A stretch of DNA of 64,000 nucleotides from Nocardioides daejeonensis (GTDB taxonomy: Bacteria > Actinomycetota > Actinomycetes > Propionibacteriales > Nocardioidaceae): the NCBI RefSeq assembly GCF_003194585.1, contig NZ_QHKZ01000006.1, forward strand, positions 241,377 through 305,376, in the 5' to 3' direction. Below the pieces are notes generated by a model that saw only the letters and a program-made list of their open reading frames with translations, had not been told where the DNA came from and ran no database searches. Below, in pieces: positions 33,747 through 42,418 of this stretch (position 1 is the stretch's first letter; each line of letters starts with the position of its first letter). Made by a program: the position numbers and the translations under genes.

Positions 33747-35680
33747 CTTCGCTAAGGATCGCCTGGACCGAGCTGCGCCGGATCACCGCGGGCAGGATGC
33801 CGAAGATTGCGGTACTTGCGCTGATCCTCATCCCCTCGCTCTACGCGGGGCTCTACCTCTATGCCAACCATGACCCCTATGCCCGGCTCGACCAGGTGCC
33901 GGCGGCGCTGGTGATGGCCGACACCGGCGCCACCGACACCGGCGGCAAGGAGATGGAGACCGGGCGCAAGGTCGCAGACAACCTGCTCGACTCCGGGGAC
34001 TTCGACTGGCACGAGGTAGCGCTCAGCGACGCCGAGAAGGGCGTCAAGGGCGGCGACTACGACTTCGCTCTGGTCATTCCGAAGGAGTTCTCCTCCTCTC
34101 TCTCCAGCGTCGGCACGGACGATCCGCACCAGGCTCGGATCCGGCTGATCACCAACGACGCGAACTCCTATCTCTCCACCACGATCGCCAACACCGTCGT
34201 CGACAAGGTCCGTGACGCCGTGGCCAGCGAGGTGTCCGTCGAGGCGAGCCGTACCTTCCTGGTGGGCCTCGCCGACGTCCGCTCCGGTCTGGTCGAGGGA
34301 GCCGACGGTGCCGCCCAGCTACGCGATGGCCTGGCCACCGCCAAGGCCGGCGCTGCGCAGGTGGGGAAGGGCGCCAACCAGCTCCGCAACGGCACCCGGC
34401 AGTTGCACGACGGCGCCGGGCGGCTCGCCGACGGTCTCGGCACCATGCAGCAGAAGGTCGCGCCGCTGCCCGCCAGCACCCGCAAACTCGCCGACGGAGC
34501 CAAGCAGGTCGCCGATGCCGACCAGCGGATAGCCGACGTCGGTGACCGCGTCTCCGGCGTGGTGAGCGAGATCGACCAGCAGTACGACGCCGCCCGCGCC
34601 GACCTGGTCCGGCAGATGCAGCAGGACGGTCTGACCGAGGCACAGCAGCGGCGCCTGCTGCGGATCTACGACCGGCTGGGCGCTCCGATCCGGAAGGCCG
34701 ATACGGCCGCTACCGACGTCCGCGACCAGCTCGACAAGTTGGCCCGCGGAGCCCGCGACGTCGCCAACGGCGCCGACCAGCTGGCTGCGGCGATGCCTGC
34801 GCTGGTCGACGGCGTGAGCGACGCCCGCAAGGGGGCGGACCAGCTCGATACCGGATCCGGGAAGTTGGCCACCGGCGCCGGAGACCTCGCGAAGGGGGCC
34901 GGCGACCTGCGCACAGGCCTCAAGAAGCTGCACAGGGGAGCCACCCAGCTGCACACCGGCCTGACCGACGGCGCCGAACGGATCCCCGCGATGGACGACG
35001 CCACCCGCGAAGCGATCGCCGACACCATCGGCAACCCCGTCGACATCCGCTCCACCGCCCAGACGAAAGCCAGCTCGTACGGCGCGGGGCTGGCGCCGTT
35101 CTTCCTGGCGCTTGCCACATGGATCGGCGGCTACGTGCTGTTCCTGCTGATCCGGCCGCTCTCCGCGCGCGCCCTGGCAGCCAACCAGACCCCGCTCCGG
35201 GTCGCGCTCGGCGGCTGGTACACGCCAGCCCTGATCGGCTTGGTGCAGGTGAGCGTGATGATCGCGATCGTGGCGCTGGCCCTGGGGATCGAGCCCGCGA
35301 ACGTCGTCGGCACCTGGCTCTTCCTGATCCTCTGCTCGGCCTGCTTCGTGGCGATCATCCACATGCTCAACGCGTTGCTCGGCTCGCCGGGCCAGTTCCT
35401 CGGGCTGGTCTTCATGGTGCTGCAGCTCGTGACCTCCGGGGGCACGTTCCCATGGCAGACGATCCCTGGTCCTCTGTATGTCTTCCACCACCTGCTTCCG
35501 ATGAGCTACGCCGTCGACGGCCTCCGGCAGCTGATGTACGGCGGCTTGGACGCCCGTGTGCTCGCCGACGTCCTGGTGCTGCTCGCCTGGACCGCGGTGG
35601 CGCTGCTGATCACCAGCCGGGTGGCGCGCAAGCAACGGGTCTGGACACCGAAGCGGGTCAAGCCCGAGCTGGTGCTCTGA
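33743..35680 (+). CDS. YhgE/Pip family membrane protein
   Basis: This 645-residue protein has one N-terminal transmembrane helix (IAVLALILIPSLYAGLYLYAN). A long extracellular region (about 45-440) follows with repeated helical motifs of the ADGAAQLRDGLATAK and KGANQLRNGTRQLHDGAGRL type. The C-terminus has an ABC-2-like block of five or six helices. The family includes phage infection protein (Pip) and YhgE; related proteins take part in type VII-linked or lipid export. The coil region starts after about residue 180. It overlaps the degenerate ATPase-like gene. Confidence 0.9.
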   Translation: MTSLRIAWTELRRITAGRMPKIAVLALILIPSLYAGLYLYANHDPYARLDQVPAALVMADTGATDTGGKEMETGRKVADNLLDSGDFDWHEVALSDAEKGVKGGDYDFALVIPKEFSSSLSSVGTDDPHQARIRLITNDANSYLSTTIANTVVDKVRDAVASEVSVEASRTFLVGLADVRSGLVEGADGAAQLRDGLATAKAGAAQVGKGANQLRNGTRQLHDGAGRLADGLGTMQQKVAPLPASTRKLADGAKQVADADQRIADVGDRVSGVVSEIDQQYDAARADLVRQMQQDGLTEAQQRRLLRIYDRLGAPIRKADTAATDVRDQLDKLARGARDVANGADQLAAAMPALVDGVSDARKGADQLDTGSGKLATGAGDLAKGAGDLRTGLKKLHRGATQLHTGLTDGAERIPAMDDATREAIADTIGNPVDIRSTAQTKASSYGAGLAPFFLALATWIGGYVLFLLIRPLSARALAANQTPLRVALGGWYTPALIGLVQVSVMIAIVALALGIEPANVVGTWLFLILCSACFVAIIHMLNALLGSPGQFLGLVFMVLQLVTSGGTFPWQTIPGPLYVFHHLLPMSYAVDGLRQLMYGGLDARVLADVLVLLAWTAVALLITSRVARKQRVWTPKRVKPELVL

Positions 35681-35713
35681 CCCGGAGTCGAGCAGCAGTG
35701 GTTGGATGAGGTC

Positions 35714-36541
35714 GTGAGTCCTCGAGCTGAGCGCCGCAAGGTGATCCGGGTGCGCGGCGCACGCGTCGACAACCGCCCTGACACGATCGCCGTCGAGGAG
35801 CCGCTCGAGATCCGGGTGAACCAGGATCCGGTGGCGGTGACCATGCGCACCCCCGGCGACGACTTCGAGCTGGCGGTGGGCTTCCTGCTCTCCGAAGGCA
35901 CCCTCAGCACGCCTGACGAGCTGGCGGGCGTGCGCTACTGCGACGACGGCCGGCCCGATCCGACGAAGAACATCGTCGACGTCACCGTGCGCGGCGACGC
36001 CGCTCACGTCGCCCATCGGCAGCACACGGTCTCCAGCTCGTGTGGTCTCTGCGGGCGGGACAGCTTGGATCAGGTCCGCATCTCGGCCCGGTGGCGACTC
36101 GACGAGGACGACACCCGTGTCGACGTACGTCTGGTGGGTCAGCTGCCCGAACGGCTGCGGGAGGGCCAGGCCGTCTTCGAACGCACGGGCGGGATCCACG
36201 CGGCAGGACTCTTCACGCCAACAGGCGAGCTGCTGGTGCTGCGGGAAGACGTCGGCCGGCACAACGCCGTCGACAAGGTGATCGGTTGGGCGCTGATGCA
36301 GGGCCGGCTCCCCGTCCGCGGAAGCGTGCTGCAGGTGAGCAGTCGACTCTCCTTCGAGCTCGTGCAGAAGGCGTGGCTGGCCGGGATCCCGGTTATCTCC
36401 GGCGTCTCAGCGCCCTCGACCCTCGCCGTCGACCTGGCTGCCGAAGCCGGGATGGGGTTGGCCGGCTTCGTGCGCGGCGACTCCCTCAACGTGTACGCCG
36501 CCACGCACCGGTTCGCCGGGCTCGTTGGAGAGGGAGACTGA
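35714..36541 (+). CDS. fdhD: FdhD sulfurtransferase for formate dehydrogenase maturation
   Basis: This 275-residue protein contains the CGLCG active-site loop (Cys110 and Cys113) that passes sulfur from the desulfurase to the molybdenum cofactor of formate dehydrogenase. It also has EDVGRHNAVDKVIG and LQVSSRLSFELVQKAWLAGIPVISG, family signatures. The start is GTG at 35714; TTG at 35702 is a longer alternative. It overlaps the next gene by one base. No formate dehydrogenase gene is in the window. Confidence 0.94.
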   Translation: MSPRAERRKVIRVRGARVDNRPDTIAVEEPLEIRVNQDPVAVTMRTPGDDFELAVGFLLSEGTLSTPDELAGVRYCDDGRPDPTKNIVDVTVRGDAAHVAHRQHTVSSSCGLCGRDSLDQVRISARWRLDEDDTRVDVRLVGQLPERLREGQAVFERTGGIHAAGLFTPTGELLVLREDVGRHNAVDKVIGWALMQGRLPVRGSVLQVSSRLSFELVQKAWLAGIPVISGVSAPSTLAVDLAAEAGMGLAGFVRGDSLNVYAATHRFAGLVGEGD

Positions 36542-37149
36542 TGGACGCGACCGAGTGGAATGCGCGCTATGCGGCCGGGGAGCTGGTCTGGTCGGCCGGC
36601 CCCAACCAGTACGTCGAGACGCGGCTCCGCGACCTCGCGCCCGGCACGGCTGTGGATCTGGGCACGGGCGAGGGACGCAACGCGTTGTGGCTCGCCGAGC
36701 AAGGCTGGCGAGCCAGCGCGGTCGACTTCGCCGACGCCGGGCTGGCCAAGGGGCGCGCGATCGCCGAGCGCCGCGGGGTCGAGGTCGACTGGATCTGTGC
36801 CGACGTGCTGACGTGGCGGCCGTCCGAGCCGGTCGATCTGACGGTGGTCGCCTACCTGCAGTTCCCGATGCCTCAGCGCGAGCAGCTGGTCACCAATGCG
36901 GCAGCGATGACGGCGGCCGGCGGCACCCTCTTCTGGATCAGCCACGACCGCCACAACCTCGAGCACGGCGTGGGCGGCCCCCAGGACCCGACGCTGCTGA
37001 GCGACGCCGAGGAGCTGGCTTCGTTGCTCATCCGTCAGCCGGGCGACTGGCACCTGACGGAGGCAGGCCGTGTCGAACGCGAGGTGAGGACCGGCGACGG
37101 CACCCGCGCGACGGCGTACGACACCCTGATCGTCGCACGCCGCTCCTGA
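36541..37149 (+). CDS. class I SAM-dependent methyltransferase
   Basis: This 202-residue enzyme begins MDATEWNARYAAGELVWSAGPN and has the SAM motif VDLGTGEGRNALWLAEQGW (residues about 38-56). The opening resembles small actinobacterial methyltransferases related to tellurite-resistance TehB-type enzymes. It overlaps fdhD by one base. Substrate unknown. Confidence 0.88.
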   Translation: MDATEWNARYAAGELVWSAGPNQYVETRLRDLAPGTAVDLGTGEGRNALWLAEQGWRASAVDFADAGLAKGRAIAERRGVEVDWICADVLTWRPSEPVDLTVVAYLQFPMPQREQLVTNAAAMTAAGGTLFWISHDRHNLEHGVGGPQDPTLLSDAEELASLLIRQPGDWHLTEAGRVEREVRTGDGTRATAYDTLIVARRS

Positions 37150-37162
37150 CCGAAGGCGAGAG

Positions 37163-37390
37163 CTACTCCGCGGAGTTCTCGGACTCCTTGCGGGCGGCCG
37201 GGTCGTCGTACACCCCGGCCTCCTTGGCCTGGTTGACCTTCTTGAGCTGGCGCACCAACGACCAGCAGAGCAACGCGACGGCCACGATCAGCCCGATGAA
37301 GAGCCAGAAGGCGGTCCACCCGGCGACGACGTCCTTCGCCTCGGGGGGCTTCTTGGCGACGATCTCCAGGGCCAGGACGAGAGGACTCAT
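37163..37390 (-). CDS. small membrane protein downstream of mca
   Basis: This 75-residue protein has a single transmembrane helix (WTAFWLFIGLIVAVALLCWSL) and a basic then acidic cytoplasmic tail. It overlaps the mca gene by four bases (ATGA), which supports its reality. I recall small proteins in this position beside mca in other actinobacteria, but no function is known to me. Confidence 0.75.
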   Translation of the reverse strand: MSPLVLALEIVAKKPPEAKDVVAGWTAFWLFIGLIVAVALLCWSLVRQLKKVNQAKEAGVYDDPAARKESENSAE

Positions 37391-38301
37391 GGCTCCATCC
37401 TCTCAACCTCGGAGGCGTCGACCGGCAGCGGGATGCCTGCGAAGAGGTCGTCCTCGGGCGTGGGCGAGTCGACGTGGCTGATCACCAGCTCGAAGTCCTC
37501 GGTCGGCCACACCTTGCGCTGCAGGTCGAGCGGCACGGCGAACCAGTGTCCGTCGGGATCGATCTGGGTGGCGTGCGCCAACAGGGCCTTGTCACGCACT
37601 TCGAACCACTCACCGCACTCCACGCGCGTGGTCACGCGGGCGTCGTGCACAGGGTCCGGCTGCCACTTCTCCAACCGCTCACCCCAGGGTGACTCGAGAC
37701 CAGCGGCCAGCATCGCGTCGTGGATGGCGACGGTGCGCGGTCGGTTGAAGCCATGCTGGTAGTAGAGCTTGAGCGGCTGCCACGGCTCCCCCAGCTCCGG
37801 GTGGAAGCCGGGGTCACCGGCCTTCTCGAAGGCGAAGACGGAGATCTTGTGGCACATGATGTGGTCGGGATGCGGATAGCCGCCGTTCTCGTCGTACGTC
37901 GTCACGACGTGCGGCCGGAAGTCACGGATCAGGCGCACCAGCGGAAGTGCCGCCTCCTCGACGGGGATCAGCGCGAAGCATCCCTCCGGGAGCGGTGGCT
38001 TGGGGTCGCCCTCCGGCCAACCGGAGTCGATGAAGCCGAGCCAGTCCTGCTTGATGCCGAGGATGTCGCGAGCCGCCTCCATCTCGCTGCGGCGGATCTC
38101 GGTGATGTTCTCCCAGACCTCGGGGCGGTCCATCTTCGGGTTGAGCACGGAGCCACGCTCTCCGCCGGTGCAGGTGGCGACGTGCACGTCGACCCCCTCG
38201 GCGACGTACTTCGCGGTGGTGGCAGCACCCTTGCTCGACTCGTCGTCGGGGTGGGCGTGCACATGCATCAGCCGGAGACCGGCCCGCGGAGTGGAGGACA
38301 T
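37387..38301 (-). CDS. mca: mycothiol S-conjugate amidase
   Basis: This 304-residue LmbE/PIG-L-fold zinc hydrolase has AHPDDE (H17, D20) and the third metal His in YPHPDHIMCH. The strings LMHVHAHPDDESSKGAATTA and GGERGSVLNP are typical of Mca and distinguish it from the deacetylase MshB. Mca cleaves mycothiol conjugates of toxins, releasing a mercapturic acid for export. It marks the organism as a mycothiol producer. It is divergent from the DUF4307 gene and followed by a small membrane protein. Confidence 0.95.
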   Translation of the reverse strand: MSSTPRAGLRLMHVHAHPDDESSKGAATTAKYVAEGVDVHVATCTGGERGSVLNPKMDRPEVWENITEIRRSEMEAARDILGIKQDWLGFIDSGWPEGDPKPPLPEGCFALIPVEEAALPLVRLIRDFRPHVVTTYDENGGYPHPDHIMCHKISVFAFEKAGDPGFHPELGEPWQPLKLYYQHGFNRPRTVAIHDAMLAAGLESPWGERLEKWQPDPVHDARVTTRVECGEWFEVRDKALLAHATQIDPDGHWFAVPLDLQRKVWPTEDFELVISHVDSPTPEDDLFAGIPLPVDASEVERMEP

Positions 38302-38446
38302 GAGGAGATTCTAGGGAACCGCTGATCAATCTCGCCTGCTGCACACCGGGGACCTCGATCAGCACCTCCCCGTGGCGCGCATCGGGCTTCTCGCCGACGG
38401 CGACCGGCAAGCGGGCACCCGGGGCGCGCGTGAGAGGATCACCGGC

Positions 38447-38836
38447 GTGAGCGTGGACCTGGCCGACCGTTACGGCACCAAGGGCGGGCGTCGCCCCCTG
38501 CTGATCACCGTCGTCGTGATCGTCGTGGTCGCGTTCCTCGGTTGGCTGGTGTGGGCTGCCTGGCTGCACTCCAATCCGCAGGTCTCCTCGACCATGAACA
38601 GCTGGAAGGTCGTCGACGACCACAAGACGACCATCGTGGTCCGGGTGAAGCTCGAGGACGGGGTCGACTCCCCCAATTGCCGCGCACGCGCCCTCGCCTC
38701 TGATCACAGCGTGGTCGGAGAACTGCAGTTCAAGCCTGTCGACGGCACCAACGAGCAGACCATCACGACCGAGCGGCGGGCTGACTCGGTGGAGTGGATC
38801 GGTTGCACCTCGAAGGACCAGCGCCGAGCTCAGTAG
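38447..38836 (+). CDS. DUF4307 membrane protein
   Basis: This 129-residue protein begins VDLADRYGTKGGRRPLLITV, has one transmembrane helix (ITVVVIVVVAFLGWLVWAAWL) and an extracellular beta-rich domain with two cysteines. The GTG at 38447 is preceded by AGAGGAT; GTG at 38453 is possible. The mca - DUF4307 - greA neighbourhood is common in actinobacteria as I recall it. Function unknown. Confidence 0.85.
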   Translation: MSVDLADRYGTKGGRRPLLITVVVIVVVAFLGWLVWAAWLHSNPQVSSTMNSWKVVDDHKTTIVVRVKLEDGVDSPNCRARALASDHSVVGELQFKPVDGTNEQTITTERRADSVEWIGCTSKDQRRAQ

Positions 38837-39077
38837 CGGTTGTCCGGCCAGCGGGGCGACGCACCGCCTGTGCCGCGGAACACACCTGAAGGCGGGATCG
38901 GCGCCCTTCTTTTGCTAGCCTTGGAACTTCTACGCCTCACGCAGGGCCGTGCCGTGCTGTCGACGAAGGGCGGCACGATGCCCACCCGATGTCGGCTATA
39001 CGCATTGCCGGGAAAGCACGAGGCTGACCGACCGGCGGAGCACCGATGCTCCGCACCAGTAACGCAGGAGTACGCAC
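38837..39077. other. greA leader region
   Basis: This 241-base gap contains TTTTGCTAGCCTTGG near 38910, a candidate promoter area, and a short hairpin at 39035-39054 (GCGGAGCA-CCGA-TGCTCCGC) about 24 bases before greA. The hairpin may affect greA translation or transcription. Nothing else is recognised. Confidence 0.45.
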
Positions 39078-39572
39078 ATGACTGAGCAGAAGACCATCTG
39101 GCTCACCCAGGATGCTTTCGACAAGCTCCAGGCGGAGCTTGAGGAGCTGCGTGGGCCCGGGCGTGCCGAAGTCATCGAGAAGATCGCCGCCGCTCGCGAC
39201 GAGGGCGACCTCAAGGAGAACGGTGGCTACCACGCCGCCCGCGAGGAGCAGGGCAAGATCGAGGGGCGGATCCGGCAGCTCGAAGACATGCTGCGCCGCG
39301 CCGAGGTCGGCGAGACGCCGCCCGACGACGGCGTCGTCGAGCCGGGCATGGTCGTGACCTACAAGTTCGTCGGCGACGATGACGACGAGGCGGAGTCGTT
39401 CCTCCTCGGCGCCCGCGAGATCGCACCGGAGGGCCTCAAGGTCTATTCCCCCGAGTCCCCCCTGGGCTCCGCCATCCACGGCCGCTCCAAGGGCGAGACC
39501 GTGAGCTACGAGGCACCCAACGGAAAGACGCTCGAGGTCGTGATCCTCGACGCAAAGCCGTTCACAGGCTGA
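39078..39572 (+). CDS. greA: transcription elongation factor GreA
   Basis: This 164-residue protein has an N-terminal coiled coil with the catalytic acidic tip (AARDEGDLKENGGYHAAREE, about 36-55) and a C-terminal FKBP-like domain (SPLGSAIHGRSKGETVSYEAP). GreA stimulates RNA cleavage by backtracked RNA polymerase. AGGAG lies upstream of the ATG and a strong terminator follows. Confidence 0.96.
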   Translation: MTEQKTIWLTQDAFDKLQAELEELRGPGRAEVIEKIAAARDEGDLKENGGYHAAREEQGKIEGRIRQLEDMLRRAEVGETPPDDGVVEPGMVVTYKFVGDDDDEAESFLLGAREIAPEGLKVYSPESPLGSAIHGRSKGETVSYEAPNGKTLEVVILDAKPFTG

Positions 39573-39584
39573 TCGCGCAACAAG

Positions 39585-39615
39585 ACGGAGCCCGGCCCCA
39601 GGGGTCGGGCTCCGT
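39585..39615 (+). terminator. greA terminator
   Basis: Perfect 10-base arms ACGGAGCCCG and CGGGCTCCGT enclose an 11-base loop that can pair further, and are followed by TTCGTT. It starts 12 bases after the greA stop. Confidence 0.88.
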
Positions 39616-39621
39616 TTCGTT

Positions 39622-39732
39622 GTCGACAACGTCCTGCCCTCAGGTCCCCCAGGCGACCACCTCGCAGGACGTCCTCGTCAACGTCCTGCCATGCGGTCGC
39701 CTCAGCAACCCGGACGCAGGACGTCCGTCGGG
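39622..39732. repeat. complex palindromic repeat between convergent greA and ilvA
   Basis: ACGTCCTGC occurs at 39629 and 39681, and its complement GCAGGACGT at 39664 and 39716. AGGCGACC at 39651 pairs with GGTCGCCT at 39695. Several alternative cruciforms or hairpins are possible. It fills the convergent gap up to the ilvA stop. Segment lengths of about 22 bases starting with GTC hint at a relation to the 22-bp arrays, but the match is partial. Confidence 0.75.
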
Positions 39733-40950
39733 CTATTCCACGACGCGGTAGCCCCGTTGCCGCAATGCTGCCAGTACGGCGCGGGCGTGCGCGTCGCTCC
39801 GCGTCTCCACCTGCAGGTGCACCTCGACCTCGTCGAGCGTGAGGGACGGCGACGTGCGTTCGTGCACCACGTCGAGCACGTTGGCCTGCTCGTCCGCGAG
39901 AGCGCCGAGGAGCCGCGCCAGGCCACCCGGGGCGTCGGGAATGCAAACGGTGAGGGCCAGGTAGCGCCCGGCTGCCGCCATGCCGTGGCGGATCACCTTG
40001 CCCAGGAGCAGGGGGTCGATGTTGCCACCGGAGAGAACCGCGACCGCGGGTGTCTTGAAGGTGCCGGGCTGCTCCATGAGGGCGGCCACCGCCACGGCCC
40101 CGGCCGGCTCGACCACCAGTTTCGCGCGCTCCAGCAGCGAGAGCAGGGCCCGAGACGTGTACTCCTCGGAGACGGTCACGACCCGGTCGACGTACTGCTG
40201 GACGGTGCCGAAGGGCACGTCGCCCGGACGCCCCACAGCGATGCCGTCAGCGATCGTGGTCATCTGCTCCAACGGTTCCGGGCGGCCGCGCGCGAGTGAA
40301 GCAGGATAGGCAGCCGCAGTGGCCGCCTGCACGCCGACGACTTCGACGTCGGGCCGGAGCGTCTTCACTGCCACAGCGATGCCCGCCAACAGACCGCCTC
40401 CCCCCGTGGGTACCAGCACGGTTCGTACGTCGGGCGCCTGGTCGACGATCTCCAGGCCCGCCGTGCCCTGGCCGGCGACGACGTCGGCGTGGTCGAACGG
40501 GTGGATGAGGATCGCCCCGGTGCGGTCGGCGTACTCCCGAGCGGCGACCAGCGCCTCGTCGACGTAGCGGCCGTGGAAGACGACCTCCGCACCGTAGCCG
40601 CGGGTCGCCTTCTCCTTGGGGATCGGAGCTCCCTCCGGCATGAAGACCGTCGAGCGGCACCCGAGCAGTTGGGCTGCGAGCGCGACCCCCTGCGCGTGGT
40701 TGCCTGCGGAGGCCGCGACGACCCCCCGCGCGCGCTCCTCGTCGGTCAGTCGGGCGATGCGCGTGTAGGCCCCGCGGATCTTGAATGAGCCGGTCCGCTG
40801 CAGATTCTCACACTTGAGCTGCACCGAGCCGCCGACCACCGAGGAGAGCCAGCGCGACTCCTCCATCGGCGTGCGGATGGCGACTCCGTCGAGCAGGTCG
40901 GCCGCAGCCCGGACCGCCGCCAGATCGACGATCCCGCCACGCGAACTCAT
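39733..40950 (-). CDS. ilvA: threonine ammonia-lyase
   Basis: This 405-residue PLP enzyme has the Schiff-base lysine in GSFKIRGA (Lys57), the phosphate loop PTGGGGLLAG, and a C-terminal ACT-type domain (about 330-405; TVCIPDAPGGLARLLGALAD). It deaminates threonine to 2-oxobutanoate, the first step of isoleucine synthesis or a catabolic step. The single ACT-like domain resembles the TdcB/short IlvA type. It overlaps the AI-2E transporter gene by four bases. Confidence 0.93.
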   Translation of the reverse strand: MSSRGGIVDLAAVRAAADLLDGVAIRTPMEESRWLSSVVGGSVQLKCENLQRTGSFKIRGAYTRIARLTDEERARGVVAASAGNHAQGVALAAQLLGCRSTVFMPEGAPIPKEKATRGYGAEVVFHGRYVDEALVAAREYADRTGAILIHPFDHADVVAGQGTAGLEIVDQAPDVRTVLVPTGGGGLLAGIAVAVKTLRPDVEVVGVQAATAAAYPASLARGRPEPLEQMTTIADGIAVGRPGDVPFGTVQQYVDRVVTVSEEYTSRALLSLLERAKLVVEPAGAVAVAALMEQPGTFKTPAVAVLSGGNIDPLLLGKVIRHGMAAAGRYLALTVCIPDAPGGLARLLGALADEQANVLDVVHERTSPSLTLDEVEVHLQVETRSDAHARAVLAALRQRGYRVVE

Positions 40951-42380
40951 GTGGCCGCTCCTTCCGGCCCTGGTCCTTCGAGCGCATCTTGGACCGCATC
41001 GTCCACCTCTTCGACCACCTCCGCGAAAGAGGCCAGGTGCTGCACGACGGCATTGATCACGGCGGCCAGCGGCACGGCGACCAGGGCACCTGCCACACCG
41101 GCGACGACGACGCCACAGGCGATGGCGAGGATCACCGCCAACGGATGGACGGAGACCCAGCGGCCCATCAGGAACGGCTGCAGCACATGCCCTTCCACCT
41201 GCTGCACGACGATCACGCCGATCAGCATCAGCAGCGCGGTCCAGGGGCCTTGGGCGACCAGCGCGACGAGCACCGCCACCGAGCCGGCGATCGTGGCACC
41301 GATCATCGGCACGAAGGCGCCGAGGAAGACGAGCACACCGATCGGTAGCGCGAGCGGCACCTTGAGGATCACCGCGACCAGGGCGATTCCTGCCGCGTCG
41401 ACCAAGGCGACGAGCACCGTGGCGCGGACGAACTGGGTGAGCGAGACCCAGGCGACCTTGCCGGAGGAGTCGACCCGCTCGCGCGCGCCGCGGGGGAACA
41501 TCCGCACGACCCACGCCCAGATCCGGTCGCCTTCGGCGAGGAAGAAGTAGGTGGCGAAGAGAACGATGAAGAACCCGGCGAGCACGTGCCCGAGAGCGGT
41601 GCCGACCTCGGTCACCTGGCCGACGACGTCGGTCTCCTTGGAGCGCTCGGTGACCGCCTTCTGCGCCGTCTCCAGCCAGTCGTTGATCTGGGAGTCGCTG
41701 GCATGCAGCGGACCGTCTTGGAGCCAGTCCCGGATCTCTTGGAGGCCGGTGGCGACCTGGCTGGCGAGCTTGGAGGAGTCGTCGGCGATCTGCTGACCGA
41801 CGAAGGTGAGCAGGGCGCCGACTGCCGCGACGCCACTGATCACGACCAAGAGGGCCGCGAGTCCGCGTGGGATGCCGATCCGGTGCAGCCATCGGACCAC
41901 GGGAGCGGAGAGCGCTGCCACGAGCAATGCGATCACCAGCGGCATGGTCACGACGACGAAGTACGCCGAGAGCCACAGCATCGCCAGCAGCGCAGCGGAG
42001 ATGACCAAGAAGCGCCACGACCACGCCGCCGCCAGGTCGAGCCCCCAGGGAACCTCCGCGCGACGGAGGTTGGACGCGCCTCCCAGGATCGGCGTCGGCT
42101 CGGACTTCCGCTCGGCCCTCATGCTCGCCCATTGCTGAGCGAGCTGCTGGGTGAACTGCTGGGCCAGCCGCCGCGCCTGCACGCCCTCCCGGTGCTCAAG
42201 CCCGTCGTCGCGGTGGTCGAGCTCATCGCCGCGGTGGTCGAGCCCGTCGTCGCGGTGGTCGAGCCCGTCGTCGCGGTGGTCGAGCTTGTCGTCGCGGTGG
42301 TCGAGCTTGTCGTCGCGGTGGTCGAGCTTGTCGAGACCCTCGGCCTCCCGTGCGCCGCGCTCTTCTCCTTCACCCGTCAC
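40947..42380 (-). CDS. AI-2E family transporter with repeat-coded N-terminal extension
   Basis: This 477-residue protein of the AI-2E_transport (YdiK/TqsA) family has about eight transmembrane helices from residue 115 on, with the hallmark GAFVPMIGATIAGSVAVLVA and HVLQPFLMG. The family includes exporters and Na+/H+ antiporters. The first 100 residues are a cytoplasmic extension with seven LDHRDDx-type heptads (about 18-66), encoded by a 21-bp DNA repeat. The start is GTG at 42380 without a good ribosome site, so a later start that skips the repeat is possible. It overlaps ilvA. Confidence 0.85.
   Translation of the reverse strand: MTGEGEERGAREAEGLDKLDHRDDKLDHRDDKLDHRDDGLDHRDDGLDHRGDELDHRDDGLEHREGVQARRLAQQFTQQLAQQWASMRAERKSEPTPILGGASNLRRAEVPWGLDLAAAWSWRFLVISAALLAMLWLSAYFVVVTMPLVIALLVAALSAPVVRWLHRIGIPRGLAALLVVISGVAAVGALLTFVGQQIADDSSKLASQVATGLQEIRDWLQDGPLHASDSQINDWLETAQKAVTERSKETDVVGQVTEVGTALGHVLAGFFIVLFATYFFLAEGDRIWAWVVRMFPRGARERVDSSGKVAWVSLTQFVRATVLVALVDAAGIALVAVILKVPLALPIGVLVFLGAFVPMIGATIAGSVAVLVALVAQGPWTALLMLIGVIVVQQVEGHVLQPFLMGRWVSVHPLAVILAIACGVVVAGVAGALVAVPLAAVINAVVQHLASFAEVVEEVDDAVQDALEGPGPEGAAT
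42191..42337. repeat. 21-bp tandem repeat, seven units, inside the AI-2E transporter gene
   Basis: Units start at 42191, 42212, 42233, 42254, 42275, 42296 and 42317. Six share GGTGGTCGAGC, and most share GTCGTCGC. The core word GGTGGTCGAG is also the core of the REP-like element at 4259. On the coding strand each unit gives seven residues (LDHRDDx), so length changes keep the frame. Confidence 0.93.
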
Positions 42381-42418
42381 GAATCGAAGGCTACGTCACC
42401 GGCCGCAGCCAGCAAGGC

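Noticed and set aside
34319..36262. 647-codon minus-strand frame opposite the YhgE/Pip and fdhD genes
   Set aside because: It spans two well-supported genes on the other strand and contains no motif.
37163..37390. Dismissing the 75-residue frame as spurious
   Set aside because: A clear membrane helix and the ATGA overlap with mca support a real gene, so it was kept as a feature.
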